NCBI RefSeq assembly: GCF_023555055.1
Contig: NZ_JAMJPL010000001.1
Coordinates: 744,001-808,000 of the forward strand
Length of the DNA stretch: 64,000 nucleotides
Source: Marinobacter sp. ATCH36
GTDB lineage: Bacteria; Pseudomonadota; Gammaproteobacteria; Pseudomonadales; Oleiphilaceae
Direction of reading: 5' to 3'
The translations under genes and the position numbers were made by a program. Of this stretch, positions 26,908 to 35,978 are shown in pieces. Numbering within the stretch: the first letter of the stretch is position 1; each line of letters begins with the position of its first letter. Below the pieces are notes generated by a model, which saw only the letters and a program-made list of their open reading frames with translations, searched no databases and had not been told where the DNA came from.

Positions 26908-28480
26908 GCAGTTCCGTAGCTGGCTGCCAGGCCAGGGATTTGTACCACTGGTCGCAAAGCCGTCGCACTGAGCTGAGGGCATCAAGAGTGCGTTCTCCGG
27001 CAATCGGCGAAAACTCACCTCTGACGATCATGGCGAGCATGCGGGATTTGAGCATATGATAGGTTTTCTCGGTGTCATTCAGTGTCTCCGGTAAACGTTT
27101 ATCTGCTGCCACCAGGGTTCTCAGTAAATCCACATACTCGTCAAGCTCTTCGGAAAGGACGGATAGCTGAGGCAGTTTCCGGGCTTCTCTTAACTGCAAC
27201 AGGGCCGGCGCCAAATCCGTGGCTTCTGCCAGATAGCGACAGGTCAGCATGCTCCGGGTCAGGGTGTCGAGGGTTGTCGGATGTATTTTTTCCGCCCGGA
27301 GCCTGGAGATGTAGTCAGCAATCGCCGTGTTGATGGTCAGGCAGGTCTCCGCCTTCGGGCGTATTTGCGCAGGCTTCAGATCTTCCCGGTCGAGGCTTAC
27401 GCGCAGAAGCCCCCGGGTGAGGTCGAACAGGCGCTTCATCTCCTGGTCAACAGCACCCACTGCAAGCTCCGGGGTAGTAATCAGTGTGTTATCCAGAAAC
27501 CGGGGTTCGGCAAGATCCTCCTCCTTGCTTCGAAACAGTCGCCCCAGAACTCGTGCAAAGTGGGGCGTAAAGGGCAGCATCAAAAAGGCACCGAGGACAT
27601 TGAACAGGGTGTGGAACAGGGCCAGGGAGACAGTAATGTTGGCATCGAGCGATAACGAGTCAGCCAGTAAGGCAACGGTCCATAGCATGACCGGCAGAAT
27701 CAGCAGCGCGATAACACCGGTCACGGCATTGAAAAGGATATGGCCAACAGCAAGGCGGCGGGCGTTGGCGGTTGCTTTCAGGGCTGACAGGGCCGCTGTT
27801 GAGGTGGAGCCGAGGTTTGCACCGATAACCGCTGCTGCAGCATTGTTCAGGGGTATCAGGCCGCCGGCTGCTGCAGTCAGGACCATTGCCAGTGCAGCAC
27901 TCGAGGACTGGGTCAGCACCGTTGCCAGAAAGCCGATCAACATGAACGCGGGCAAGCCGTAGTCGTTTTGCAGCAGGATGCCGTTGTCCAGGCCCCCGGT
28001 GACCGATTCCAGGGAAGACTTGAGGATAGACAGGCCGAGAAAAAACAGTGCGAAACCGGCCAGAGCCTCGCCGAGGGACTGACTGCGTAGATTGCCTGAT
28101 ATCAGCTTTAGCCCGACGCCTGCGGCGAGAATGGGCAGGGCAATGGCCTCAATGTTGAAACCGAACCCTACCAGGCTGACAAGCCAGGCCGTCACGGTGG
28201 TCCCGATGTTGGAGCCAAAAATGACACCCAGGGACTGGCTGAGGCTCAGAAGACCTGCGTTTACAAATCCTATGGTGGCAACGGTTACCGCGCCGGACGA
28301 CTGGACCACGCCGGTGATCAGAAAGCCCGCCGCAAGGCCGCGTAACGGTGTCTTGGTCCAGTGGCCCAGCATGTGACGGAGATGGTGCCCCGCAGCACTC
28401 TTCAGACCGTTGGTCATCATCTCCATGGCCAGCAGGAAGAGGGCGAGGCCGCCCAGAATCTGGAACAGGGTTGCGATCAT
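26879..28480 (-). CDS. Na/Pi cotransporter family protein with PhoU domain
   Basis: A 533-residue transporter. Two Na/Pi-cotransport repeats lie in the first 310 residues, each with the family QSSGA/QSSSA motif (GVVQSSGAVTVA and TVLTQSSSAALAM). A cytoplasmic PhoU-like helical domain fills about residues 345-530. It resembles YjbB/NptA proteins, which move phosphate with sodium; in E. coli YjbB exports phosphate. It is not near other pho genes, though a polyphosphate kinase 2 lies 2.2 kb away. The C-terminus overlaps lysO antisense by 29 bases. Confidence 0.9.
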   Translation of the reverse strand: MIATLFQILGGLALFLLAMEMMTNGLKSAAGHHLRHMLGHWTKTPLRGLAAGFLITGVVQSSGAVTVATIGFVNAGLLSLSQSLGVIFGSNIGTTVTAWLVSLVGFGFNIEAIALPILAAGVGLKLISGNLRSQSLGEALAGFALFFLGLSILKSSLESVTGGLDNGILLQNDYGLPAFMLIGFLATVLTQSSSAALAMVLTAAAGGLIPLNNAAAAVIGANLGSTSTAALSALKATANARRLAVGHILFNAVTGVIALLILPVMLWTVALLADSLSLDANITVSLALFHTLFNVLGAFLMLPFTPHFARVLGRLFRSKEEDLAEPRFLDNTLITTPELAVGAVDQEMKRLFDLTRGLLRVSLDREDLKPAQIRPKAETCLTINTAIADYISRLRAEKIHPTTLDTLTRSMLTCRYLAEATDLAPALLQLREARKLPQLSVLSEELDEYVDLLRTLVAADKRLPETLNDTEKTYHMLKSRMLAMIVRGEFSPIAGERTLDALSSVRRLCDQWYKSLAWQPATELLIPMKETQP

Positions 28481-28550
28481 TTGCCGATTTATGAATCCTG
28501 AAGTGGAGTTACTGAGAGCTTAGCAGAGCTCCGGCCGCCTCCACGGTTCG

Positions 28551-29759
28551 TCAGGCAAGAAACTTGCGGACATCGATTCTGTAATCGTCCGGATCGACGG
28601 ATCGCAGAATACGGTCCTGGGTGCCCGGTTGGGAAAGGTCCAGCGTGTCCACGGTGATGGGCAGGCGGAAGCGGGTGTTGTACATCACGCGGACCACGGG
28701 CAGGCGCTGGTCCTCTTCATTGGTTTCCACCACCACCCCAAGGCGACCACTCTCAAGAAGCACCAGAGCGCCAATAGGGTAGAGGCCAACGCACCGGATA
28801 AACTCTTTCACCAGGGCAGGGTCCAGGTGGCTGCCGCTCCATTCCAACAACTTCTTGAGGCCCTGGGTCGGCGTCATGCCCTTGTGATAGACCCGGTCCG
28901 AGGTGATAGCGTCGTAGACATCGGTAATGGCCACCATGCGCCCGTATACAGAAATCTCATCCCCTATAAGGCCTTCCGGATAGCCGCTGCCGTCCAGACG
29001 CTCGTGATGTTCTGCTGCTGTGATAATGGTCAGTTCACCGATACCTTCGGTTGAACACAGGATTTCCCGCGAATGCCGGGCATGGGCTTTCATTACCTCG
29101 AACTCCTCCTGCGTCAGCCGCCCCGGCTTATGCAGAATCTCGTCCGGTGTAAGGATCTTGCCAATGTCATGAAGCAGGGCACCGACGATGGTCTGGTGCA
29201 GTGCGTCTGGCGATAGTTTGCGATAGTTGCCGAACAGGGACATCAGCACACTGAGGTTAACGGAGTGCTCCATCAGGTAGTTGTCTTTTTCGCGGATACG
29301 GCCCAGACAACTGAGTGCATTGGCATTCCGGAAAACCGAGCTCTGAAGCTCGTGGGCCAACTGGTGGATAGGTGCTATATCGATGGCGCCGCCGATCTTT
29401 ACGCTGTTCATCAGGTTACCCACCAGCCCCTGGGCATGGGTGTGTATCTGCTGGGCAAATACCATTTCTTCAGCAACGCTGACCCGCTTGTAAACGCCGG
29501 GTTTCAGCCCCCCTGCGTTTTGTAGGGCCGCTTCGTTGCGCTGGTCAACCTCATGGGCTGGTTCCGAATCCTGGGAATCCAGGCCGCGGGAAACATCGAT
29601 ATAAACGGAATCCACCCCCATTCGGCGAATTTTCTCGATGGTTTCCTCTTTTTTGATGAATCCGCGGCGACGCTGGGTATTATGAGGAATCCAGTCGTTG
29701 TTCAGGTCGGTGATGTACATGCCGACCTTCAGTGCTGATACGGGAATGTGTTTGATCAT
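28551..29759 (-). CDS. HD-GYP cyclic di-GMP phosphodiesterase with DUF3391
   Basis: A 402-residue protein with an N-terminal DUF3391 region (IPVSALKVGMYITDLNNDW) and a C-terminal HD-GYP domain. The catalytic motifs are intact: LLHDIGK, then HHERLDGSGYP. It should hydrolyse cyclic di-GMP and so oppose the GGDEF enzyme at 22 kb. Its ATG overlaps the TatD stop by ATGA, which implies co-translation with that gene. Confidence 0.93.
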   Translation of the reverse strand: MIKHIPVSALKVGMYITDLNNDWIPHNTQRRRGFIKKEETIEKIRRMGVDSVYIDVSRGLDSQDSEPAHEVDQRNEAALQNAGGLKPGVYKRVSVAEEMVFAQQIHTHAQGLVGNLMNSVKIGGAIDIAPIHQLAHELQSSVFRNANALSCLGRIREKDNYLMEHSVNLSVLMSLFGNYRKLSPDALHQTIVGALLHDIGKILTPDEILHKPGRLTQEEFEVMKAHARHSREILCSTEGIGELTIITAAEHHERLDGSGYPEGLIGDEISVYGRMVAITDVYDAITSDRVYHKGMTPTQGLKKLLEWSGSHLDPALVKEFIRCVGLYPIGALVLLESGRLGVVVETNEEDQRLPVVRVMYNTRFRLPITVDTLDLSQPGTQDRILRSVDPDDYRIDVRKFLA

Positions 29760-30565
29760 TGACGTTGGAAGAACGTTCTCAGGCTATTGTCATAAGTGGT
29801 AGCCAATACGTTCTCCAGCGGCAATTGTTTCACTTCGGCGATTTTCTCGGCAACAAACGGGATATAGAAAGGCGCATTCTCCTTGCCGCGATAGGGTGCC
29901 GGGGTCAGGAACGGCGAATCCGTTTCCAGCAGAATCTGTTCGATGGGCGCCATACGCACGATGTCGCGGACGTTTTCCGCCTTGTTGAAGGTGGTGATGC
30001 CGTTAAAACCAAGGCACCAGCCCTGATTCAGGGCATACTGCGCCAGGCCGGGGCCGGAGGTGAAACTGTGAATCACTCCCCGGCGCTTGAGGGTACTTTC
30101 GAACTCTTTCAGGATCTCGATGGTGTCCTCGTCGGCCTCGCGGCTGTGAATCACCACCGGGCGGTCCGTGTCGCAGGCGATCTGAAGCTGGCGGCGGAAT
30201 ACATCACGCTGGACATCGCGATCCGCGTTGTCGTAGAAGTAATCCAGACCGATCTCACCCACCGCCACGATCTTCTCGTCACCGGCATGGGCGCGGATTT
30301 CCGCTTCGGCCGCATCGGAATACTTTTCCGCATCATGGGGGTGAATGCCCTGTGTCCCGTAAACCCAGGGTGCTGCCTGGCTGAGCTCCCGGACCGTAGA
30401 CAGGTTCTCCGGTGATACCGCAATGGTGATCACCCGCTCGATATTGACCCGCTGTGCTTCGGCCAGGGTTTCCTCAAGAGGACGGTCCTTGAGGTAATCC
30501 AGGTGGCAGTGGGTTTCAATAATCGGATGATCAAATACGGGAATCTCGCGACGTTTTTTACTCAT
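29756..30565 (-). CDS. TatD-family hydrolase (metal-dependent DNase)
   Basis: A 269-residue TatD/YcfH-type amidohydrolase-fold enzyme. The metal ligands are all visible: ETHCHLDYL, the Glu in GEIGLDY, VIHSRE, HSFTSG and TDSPFL. TatD proteins are 3'-5' exonucleases or deoxyribonucleases. The chosen ATG gives MSKKRRE; a GTG five codons upstream is possible, as no strong ribosome site distinguishes them. It is translationally coupled to the HD-GYP gene. Confidence 0.9.
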   Translation of the reverse strand: MSKKRREIPVFDHPIIETHCHLDYLKDRPLEETLAEAQRVNIERVITIAVSPENLSTVRELSQAAPWVYGTQGIHPHDAEKYSDAAEAEIRAHAGDEKIVAVGEIGLDYFYDNADRDVQRDVFRRQLQIACDTDRPVVIHSREADEDTIEILKEFESTLKRRGVIHSFTSGPGLAQYALNQGWCLGFNGITTFNKAENVRDIVRMAPIEQILLETDSPFLTPAPYRGKENAPFYIPFVAEKIAEVKQLPLENVLATTYDNSLRTFFQRQ

Positions 30566-30694
30566 ATCCGGACACCACACTCTAATGCAACCGCGGGAAC
30601 GGCTGCTATGCTGAATATTTGAGGACGGTAGTTTACCAGCTTGTCCGATTATTGACCTGTATTACCTCCATAGAGAGTTGCACGGAGCCTCTTG

Positions 30695-31519
30695 ATGAAG
30701 TTATCGGCGTTTGCCCGTTCGTTTCTTTTTGATGCCAAGAAAGCCCGGTTTCGGGATTATCCGACCCTGCTGGACGATGACGACAAACTGCCGGGGCTGG
30801 AGGCCAGCCTGGAACAGATTGGAGAGTATCAACGTCGCTTGTGGGCCAATCAGGCAAGAGCTGTGTTGTTGATAGCCCACGGGCCGGATACCAGTGGCAA
30901 GGACAGCCTGATCCGCACCCTGGCAACCTACGTTGATCCGGCCGGTTTCCATGCCTGGTCGTTCAGCCGGCCCAAGGGCGCCGAAACCCGCCACGATTTT
31001 CTGTGGCGGGTGACCCCTTTCCTGCCAGGCTTTGGCGAAATGGTGGCGTTCAACAGAAGCCATCATGAGGCGGTGATTGCGGAGAGGGTATGGCCGGTCC
31101 ATGAGCCGGAGAGCTATAACTGGAAAAACCGTTACCAGTCCGTTCGGGGCTTCGAGAACCACTTGGTGGAAGAGGGCACCACGGTGATCAAGATCTGGCT
31201 AAACCTTTCCGAGGACGAGCATCGTGAGCGACTTCTCAAACGCCTCGACAAACCCCGCAAACGCTGGAAATTCGATAAATCGGATATCGACGGCTGGCAT
31301 AAACGTGGCGAATATGAAAAGTTCGCCGAAGAAGCCCTGGCTGCGACTCACACAGAGGAAGCCCCCTGGTTTATTGTGCCCGGTGACAGGAAATCTCAGG
31401 CCAGAGCCATCGTTGCAGCTATACTGGCCGAGCAACTGGAACGCTTGGCCCCTGAATACCCGACTGAGGACGAATCGGTTTTGAGGGCCTATCGGAAGTT
31501 ATTGACGGCTAAACCCTAG
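30695..31519 (+). CDS. PPK2-family polyphosphate kinase
   Basis: A 274-residue kinase of the PPK2 family, which transfers phosphate between polyphosphate and nucleotides. The P-loop is GPDTSGKDS, followed by the family segments SFSRPKGAE, FNRSHHE and the lid region NWKNRYQSVRGFENHL. Whether it prefers AMP or ADP/GDP cannot be decided. The ATG has GGAG seven bases upstream; an adjacent in-frame TTG precedes it. It lies just before the sensor kinase gene in the same direction, separated by 30 bases. Confidence 0.88.
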   Translation: MKLSAFARSFLFDAKKARFRDYPTLLDDDDKLPGLEASLEQIGEYQRRLWANQARAVLLIAHGPDTSGKDSLIRTLATYVDPAGFHAWSFSRPKGAETRHDFLWRVTPFLPGFGEMVAFNRSHHEAVIAERVWPVHEPESYNWKNRYQSVRGFENHLVEEGTTVIKIWLNLSEDEHRERLLKRLDKPRKRWKFDKSDIDGWHKRGEYEKFAEEALAATHTEEAPWFIVPGDRKSQARAIVAAILAEQLERLAPEYPTEDESVLRAYRKLLTAKP

Positions 31520-31549
31520 TCAGAGCTTCAGAGTCCGTGTCACTGTGCT

Positions 31550-33304
31550 ATGGACAACGCTATGAAATCCAAACTCAGTCTGGTGGGCCGCTATACCCTG
31601 CTATCGCTGGCGTTAATCATCGGCTCAGCGACTGCGCTCAGCATCCTGCACATGACCGTGGCCGAATCCATCACCGAGCGCCTGGCTGGGCAGCACCTTG
31701 AAGCGCAGATGTCAGCCACGGCCAATCGCCTCAGCGCGTTTCTGGAAAACCGCATCTATCAGCTTGAAACCCTGTCACGCCATCCCGCCATGCCGCTTTA
31801 TCTGGCCTACACCGAGGCGGTGCCGGAAGGAGTAAAGGAACTGGTCCGGGTGGAAGCCGACTCGCCGGATCTTTACGGTATTTTGTTCTTCGACGCAGAT
31901 GACCGACTGATACAGGTGGTGCCGGGGCAGGCCGCGTCCGGCCCTCCCTACTGGAGCAGAGACAACTGGTCACTGGCGGGGCTGCCCCGGGTCGAAAAGA
32001 ACAACACCGAGCTGATTGGCCCGGCGTTACCGCAACAGGGTCAGCCCGGTTGGCTACTGATTCGACAGCCCTTACGCTACCTGTTCGATGACGGTGCCGA
32101 GGGTGCCGTAGGCTTGCATGTGCGACTGGCTTCGCTGACTGAACAGATCCGCACGGAAAATCTGGCCGGAGTTGTCAAGCCCTTCCTGAGGACGCCCGGC
32201 CGAGTGCTGCTGGATCCCACGGGTAGCACCGTACTTCGTGAACCGCCGGGGCTGGTTCGAGGCCCGGAAGTGTTTCCGGGCTGGCACATTGATTATGTGA
32301 TCACCGCAGCCGATATCCTCAGCCCCCTGCGAAATGCGCAGATGGTCATGTACGGATTGGCAGGTCTGCTGGCGCTGGGAACAGTGCTTCTGTTCTGGGC
32401 GCTTGCCCGCAGTTTGAGGCGGCGGATCGACCGTCTGGTACAAGGGGCGGAAGCATTTTCCTCTGGTGACCTGCACTTCCAGCTCGATGTTCCCGGCCCG
32501 CGCAAGGACGAAATTGACCAGGTGGCCTATGCTTTCAATGCGATGGCGCAACGGCTGCGGGAAATGATTCAGCGCACGGTTCAGGTGGAAAAAATGGCGG
32601 TTCTCGGGGAGTTCGCCAGCGGTGTCGCCCATGAAGTAAGAAACCCGCTGGCCACCATAAAACTGACCGTTCAGGCCCTCGAGCGAAGGGAAGAGGATCA
32701 GCGGCGCCGGGGGTTGCTGCAGGATGTGGAAGGTGAAATCGACCGGCTGAACCGGGTGGTCGGGGACCTGCTGGATTACGGTCGCCCGGTCTCCGCTGAG
32801 CCGGAGCATTTTGAAGTCCGGCGGGTGTTCCGGCAGGCGGTGGCGATGACGTCGAGCCGCGCCCGGGAACTGAACGTTACGGTGACCGCCAGCGGGGATT
32901 CAAGGCTGCTGCTGCACGCCAACCCCGACCAGGTCACCCAGTGCCTGGCCAATCTGTTGTCCAATGCGATCGAGGCCTGCGCAGGGGTTGCGGAGGCGGA
33001 CCGCTCGGTGCGGCTAAGGGCTCACCGCGAGGGCGCGCGTATCCGCATTGATGTGACTGACAATGGCACCGGGGTGGCCAGGGATGTATTGCCGCGGGTT
33101 ACGGAGCCGTTTTTTACCACCCGCGCCGAAGGAACGGGCCTGGGGCTTAGCATCACCCGCCAGTTGGTGCTGTTGAACGGCGGAGATATGAGCATTGAAA
33201 GCGAATCGGGCGAAGGCACCACGGTGACTCTGCTATTGCCCGCATCAGACCATGTTCACAATATAAAAAAGCACTACCATGCCGACTCGAATACTGATTA
33301 TTGA
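31550..33304 (+). CDS. Membrane sensor histidine kinase of a three-component system
   Basis: A 584-residue kinase with an N-terminal membrane helix (about residues 14-35), a periplasmic domain to about 260, a second helix (about 264-285), HAMP, a HisKA domain with the phosphoacceptor His361 in GVAHEVRNPLA, and an HATPase domain (NLLSNAIEAC, GTGLGLSIT). It is of the NtrB/DctB-like type that partners sigma-54 activators. The stop overlaps the regulator start by 26 bases. With the regulator and the secreted binding protein that follow, it probably senses a ligand through that protein. The start at ATG 31562 is an alternative. Confidence 0.9.
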   Translation: MDNAMKSKLSLVGRYTLLSLALIIGSATALSILHMTVAESITERLAGQHLEAQMSATANRLSAFLENRIYQLETLSRHPAMPLYLAYTEAVPEGVKELVRVEADSPDLYGILFFDADDRLIQVVPGQAASGPPYWSRDNWSLAGLPRVEKNNTELIGPALPQQGQPGWLLIRQPLRYLFDDGAEGAVGLHVRLASLTEQIRTENLAGVVKPFLRTPGRVLLDPTGSTVLREPPGLVRGPEVFPGWHIDYVITAADILSPLRNAQMVMYGLAGLLALGTVLLFWALARSLRRRIDRLVQGAEAFSSGDLHFQLDVPGPRKDEIDQVAYAFNAMAQRLREMIQRTVQVEKMAVLGEFASGVAHEVRNPLATIKLTVQALERREEDQRRRGLLQDVEGEIDRLNRVVGDLLDYGRPVSAEPEHFEVRRVFRQAVAMTSSRARELNVTVTASGDSRLLLHANPDQVTQCLANLLSNAIEACAGVAEADRSVRLRAHREGARIRIDVTDNGTGVARDVLPRVTEPFFTTRAEGTGLGLSITRQLVLLNGGDMSIESESGEGTTVTLLLPASDHVHNIKKHYHADSNTDY

Positions 33305-34625
33305 TGACGAGCAGAGTTTCGTCCGTTCGCTGATGTTTGCTCTTGAAGAGACAGATATCGAAGCGTTTTGTGCCTATTCTGGCGAAGACGGTCTTGCGAT
33401 GATTGCCCGCGAGCAGCCCGACATTGTGCTGCTGGATCTGCGCTTGCCGGGCATCGGCGGTATGGAAGTTCTGGAGACACTGAGCCGCGACTACCCGGGT
33501 TTGCCGGTGGTGATGATTTCAGCCCATGGTGATACCCGTGCAGCGGTTCAGGCGGCCAAAGCGGGGGCCGCCGATTACCTCACCAAGCCCTTCGCACTGG
33601 ACGAACTGCTGCATCTGATCAACAACACCACCGAGCGCATCCGGCTGCGCAGTGAACTGGATTACCACCGTGACCGTGCCGCGTCCGCGTCCGGGCTGGT
33701 AGGAAACAGCGACACCATGAGCCATCTGTGGCAGACCATTCAGCGGGTGGCGGCCAGCAGCGCCGGACGTATTCTGCTGCAGGGGGAATCCGGTACCGGG
33801 AAGGCGGTGGTGGCCCGGGCCATCCACTCCAGCAGCCCCCGTACAACGGAGGCTTTTGTGGAAATCAATTGCGCGGCCCTGCCGGAGCAGTTGATCGAGG
33901 CAGAGCTGTTCGGCGCGGAGAAAGGCGCTTATACCGGTGCCCATCAGACCCGGATCGGCCTGGTGGCGCTGGCAGACGGCGGCACCCTGTTTCTGGACGA
34001 GGTTGGCGAACTGCCGCTGGTGTTGCAGGCAAAACTGCTGCATTTCCTGGAGGATGGCAGTTACCGCCCGGTGGGTTCCAATCGTCCGCGCACCGCGAAC
34101 GTCCGGGTAATCGCTGCAACCAATCGCCCGCTGGAAACGGAGGTGCGCGAAGGACGCTTCCGGGAAGATCTGTTTTTCCGGCTCAATGTGATTGAACTGC
34201 TGATACCGCCCCTGCGGGAGCGAGGCAGTGATATTGGCCTGATGCTGGAGCAGTTTGCCGAAACCCAGGCCAGGGAAGAGCGCTCCCAGCCCATTCACTA
34301 TGCCTCGGAAACCCTGGAGCATCTGCGGCATTACGCCTGGCCCGGCAACGTCCGGGAACTGAAAAATCTGGTGGAACGGCTCACCATTCTTTATCCGGGC
34401 CAGTTGATTGAACCTTCTCATTTGCCCGTTGAGATGCAGAAGGAAGACCTGCATCCTGACTACATCGGTGAACGCATGAAGCGGACGGAGCGACAGATTG
34501 TGCTGGAAGCGTTGGCGGAAACCGGCGGACACAAGGGCAAGGCTGCGGAGTTTCTGGGACTGTCTCGCCATGCCTTCAAGCGTCGTCTGCAACGCCTCGG
34601 GCTGGACCAGGAGAATCTGACATGA
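33279..34625 (+). CDS. NtrC-family sigma-54-dependent response regulator
   Basis: A 448-residue activator: receiver domain (acceptor Asp53 in VLLDLRLPG), AAA+ domain (Walker A GESGTGKAVV, Walker B LFLDEVGELP, sigma-54 contact loop GAYTGA), and a C-terminal Fis-type helix-turn-helix (GKAAEFLGLSRHAFKRRLQR). The contact loop has Tyr in place of the usual Phe, a conservative change. It should activate sigma-54 promoters from upstream enhancers; the best candidate target is the promoter at 43114-43129 with the inverted repeats at 43179-43227. It overlaps both neighbouring genes. Confidence 0.93.
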   Translation: MPTRILIIDDEQSFVRSLMFALEETDIEAFCAYSGEDGLAMIAREQPDIVLLDLRLPGIGGMEVLETLSRDYPGLPVVMISAHGDTRAAVQAAKAGAADYLTKPFALDELLHLINNTTERIRLRSELDYHRDRAASASGLVGNSDTMSHLWQTIQRVAASSAGRILLQGESGTGKAVVARAIHSSSPRTTEAFVEINCAALPEQLIEAELFGAEKGAYTGAHQTRIGLVALADGGTLFLDEVGELPLVLQAKLLHFLEDGSYRPVGSNRPRTANVRVIAATNRPLETEVREGRFREDLFFRLNVIELLIPPLRERGSDIGLMLEQFAETQAREERSQPIHYASETLEHLRHYAWPGNVRELKNLVERLTILYPGQLIEPSHLPVEMQKEDLHPDYIGERMKRTERQIVLEALAETGGHKGKAAEFLGLSRHAFKRRLQRLGLDQENLT

Positions 34626-35920
34626 TGTGCCGGGGGAAACTGGCGGGCCTGTTCTGGCTTTTTATCGGCCTGCTGGTGGCAGGCCAGGGCGCGGCTGCCA
34701 CCGAACCGGTCGGGCGGGTGGAACTCGGGGCCTCAGCTGCCGAAGCAGATGTAACCGTGGCCTGTATGTACCCGATGACCGGGCGTCCGGCCAGCTATGG
34801 CCGCGACAGTATTACCGGGATCAAGGTGGCGCTGGCGGAGCTGGCACAGCAGCCCGATGCACCGAAGCTCCGGGTGATCGTGGACGATTCCCGTTCCAAG
34901 GCGTCCTTTGCCGTGCAGATGGCGGAGAATTTTATCGAGACGGACCAGGCCGATATTCTCTGCGGTATGGTCAGCTCCGGGGTCGGGCTTGCCGTCAGCC
35001 GCGTCGCCCGGGACCGGCGCATCATCATGATTGGCACTGACCACGCCAGTTCCCGCAGCGTGCTGGAAGAAGGCCACCGATATTATTTCCGGGTATCCAG
35101 CGATACCTGGTATTCCCACGCCGCTGGTGCCCGTTATCTCAGGGAATTACAGGCTGAAACCGGCTGGCGGACACTGGCTTTTCTGGGGCCGGACTATGAG
35201 TACGGGCGTGTGGCCTGGCGAGACCTGCGGCAGGCTCTGGACATGCTTGGCGTGGCGTATCAGATAGCCGGCCAGTATTGGCCCAAACTCTACGAACCCG
35301 ATTACACCCTCTACATCCAGTCGCTACTGGAATCGCCGCCGGACATCTTGGTCACCGCGCTGTGGGGCGGCGATTTCAATGCCTTTATCGAGCAGGCGCG
35401 CACCACCAACCTGTTCCGCAAAATGCCGGTCGCAAACTTCGATACCGGGGGCAACTACGACACCCTCGTGGCGTTGGGCCAGAACCCCCCGCCGGGCCTG
35501 ATACTGTCCGCTCGCCACCACCTTAATTGGCCCGACACCGAGCGCAATCGCCGGTTTGTGCAGGCGTTTCACGATCTCTCCGGCCGCTACCCGAGTTATT
35601 CGGCGCAAGGCGCTTACGCCGGTATGCTGGTTATCGCCAAGGCCGTGGGCATGGTCGGAGACGTCTCGGATACCGACGCCATGATCAAGGCGCTGGAGGG
35701 GCTGGAAATTGAACTCCCGAAAGACCCTGAAGGTTTTACTTCCTATATTGATGCCGAAACCCACCAGATTGTCCAGGCTCAGGCCATTGGTCGGCCAGTT
35801 GCCAGTGACCGGTATCCACCCACCCGCGTTATGCTGGGTGAGTGGGTGGTTTATGAGGCCGAGTTGCTGAAGCCATCTCCAGAGCTGGTGCAGCGCCGTC
35901 GCGGCAACCGGACGCCCTGA
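34622..35920 (+). CDS. Periplasmic binding protein coupled to the two-component pair
   Basis: A 432-residue secreted type-I periplasmic binding protein of the branched-chain amino acid/urea class. The signal peptide covers about the first 27 residues; the mature part begins with a VACMYPMTGRPASYG ligand-domain start. It is related to the transport binding protein at 41668-42990 (shared WGGD..AF..QA segment). Its ATG overlaps the regulator stop by ATGA, and no permease or ATPase gene accompanies it, so it is more likely a sensory subunit for the kinase than a transport subunit. The ligand is unknown. Confidence 0.87.
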   Translation: MMCRGKLAGLFWLFIGLLVAGQGAAATEPVGRVELGASAAEADVTVACMYPMTGRPASYGRDSITGIKVALAELAQQPDAPKLRVIVDDSRSKASFAVQMAENFIETDQADILCGMVSSGVGLAVSRVARDRRIIMIGTDHASSRSVLEEGHRYYFRVSSDTWYSHAAGARYLRELQAETGWRTLAFLGPDYEYGRVAWRDLRQALDMLGVAYQIAGQYWPKLYEPDYTLYIQSLLESPPDILVTALWGGDFNAFIEQARTTNLFRKMPVANFDTGGNYDTLVALGQNPPPGLILSARHHLNWPDTERNRRFVQAFHDLSGRYPSYSAQGAYAGMLVIAKAVGMVGDVSDTDAMIKALEGLEIELPKDPEGFTSYIDAETHQIVQAQAIGRPVASDRYPPTRVMLGEWVVYEAELLKPSPELVQRRRGNRTP

Positions 35921-35978
35921 GTCGCCCAACACGTCCCGATACGCCTTGACCTGGCGGATCGGGGTCGGCCTGGGGGTG

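Noticed and set aside
33519..34592. A 357-codon minus-strand frame inside the NtrC-type regulator
   Set aside because: It is antisense to intact receiver, AAA+ and Fis domains and has no independent support.
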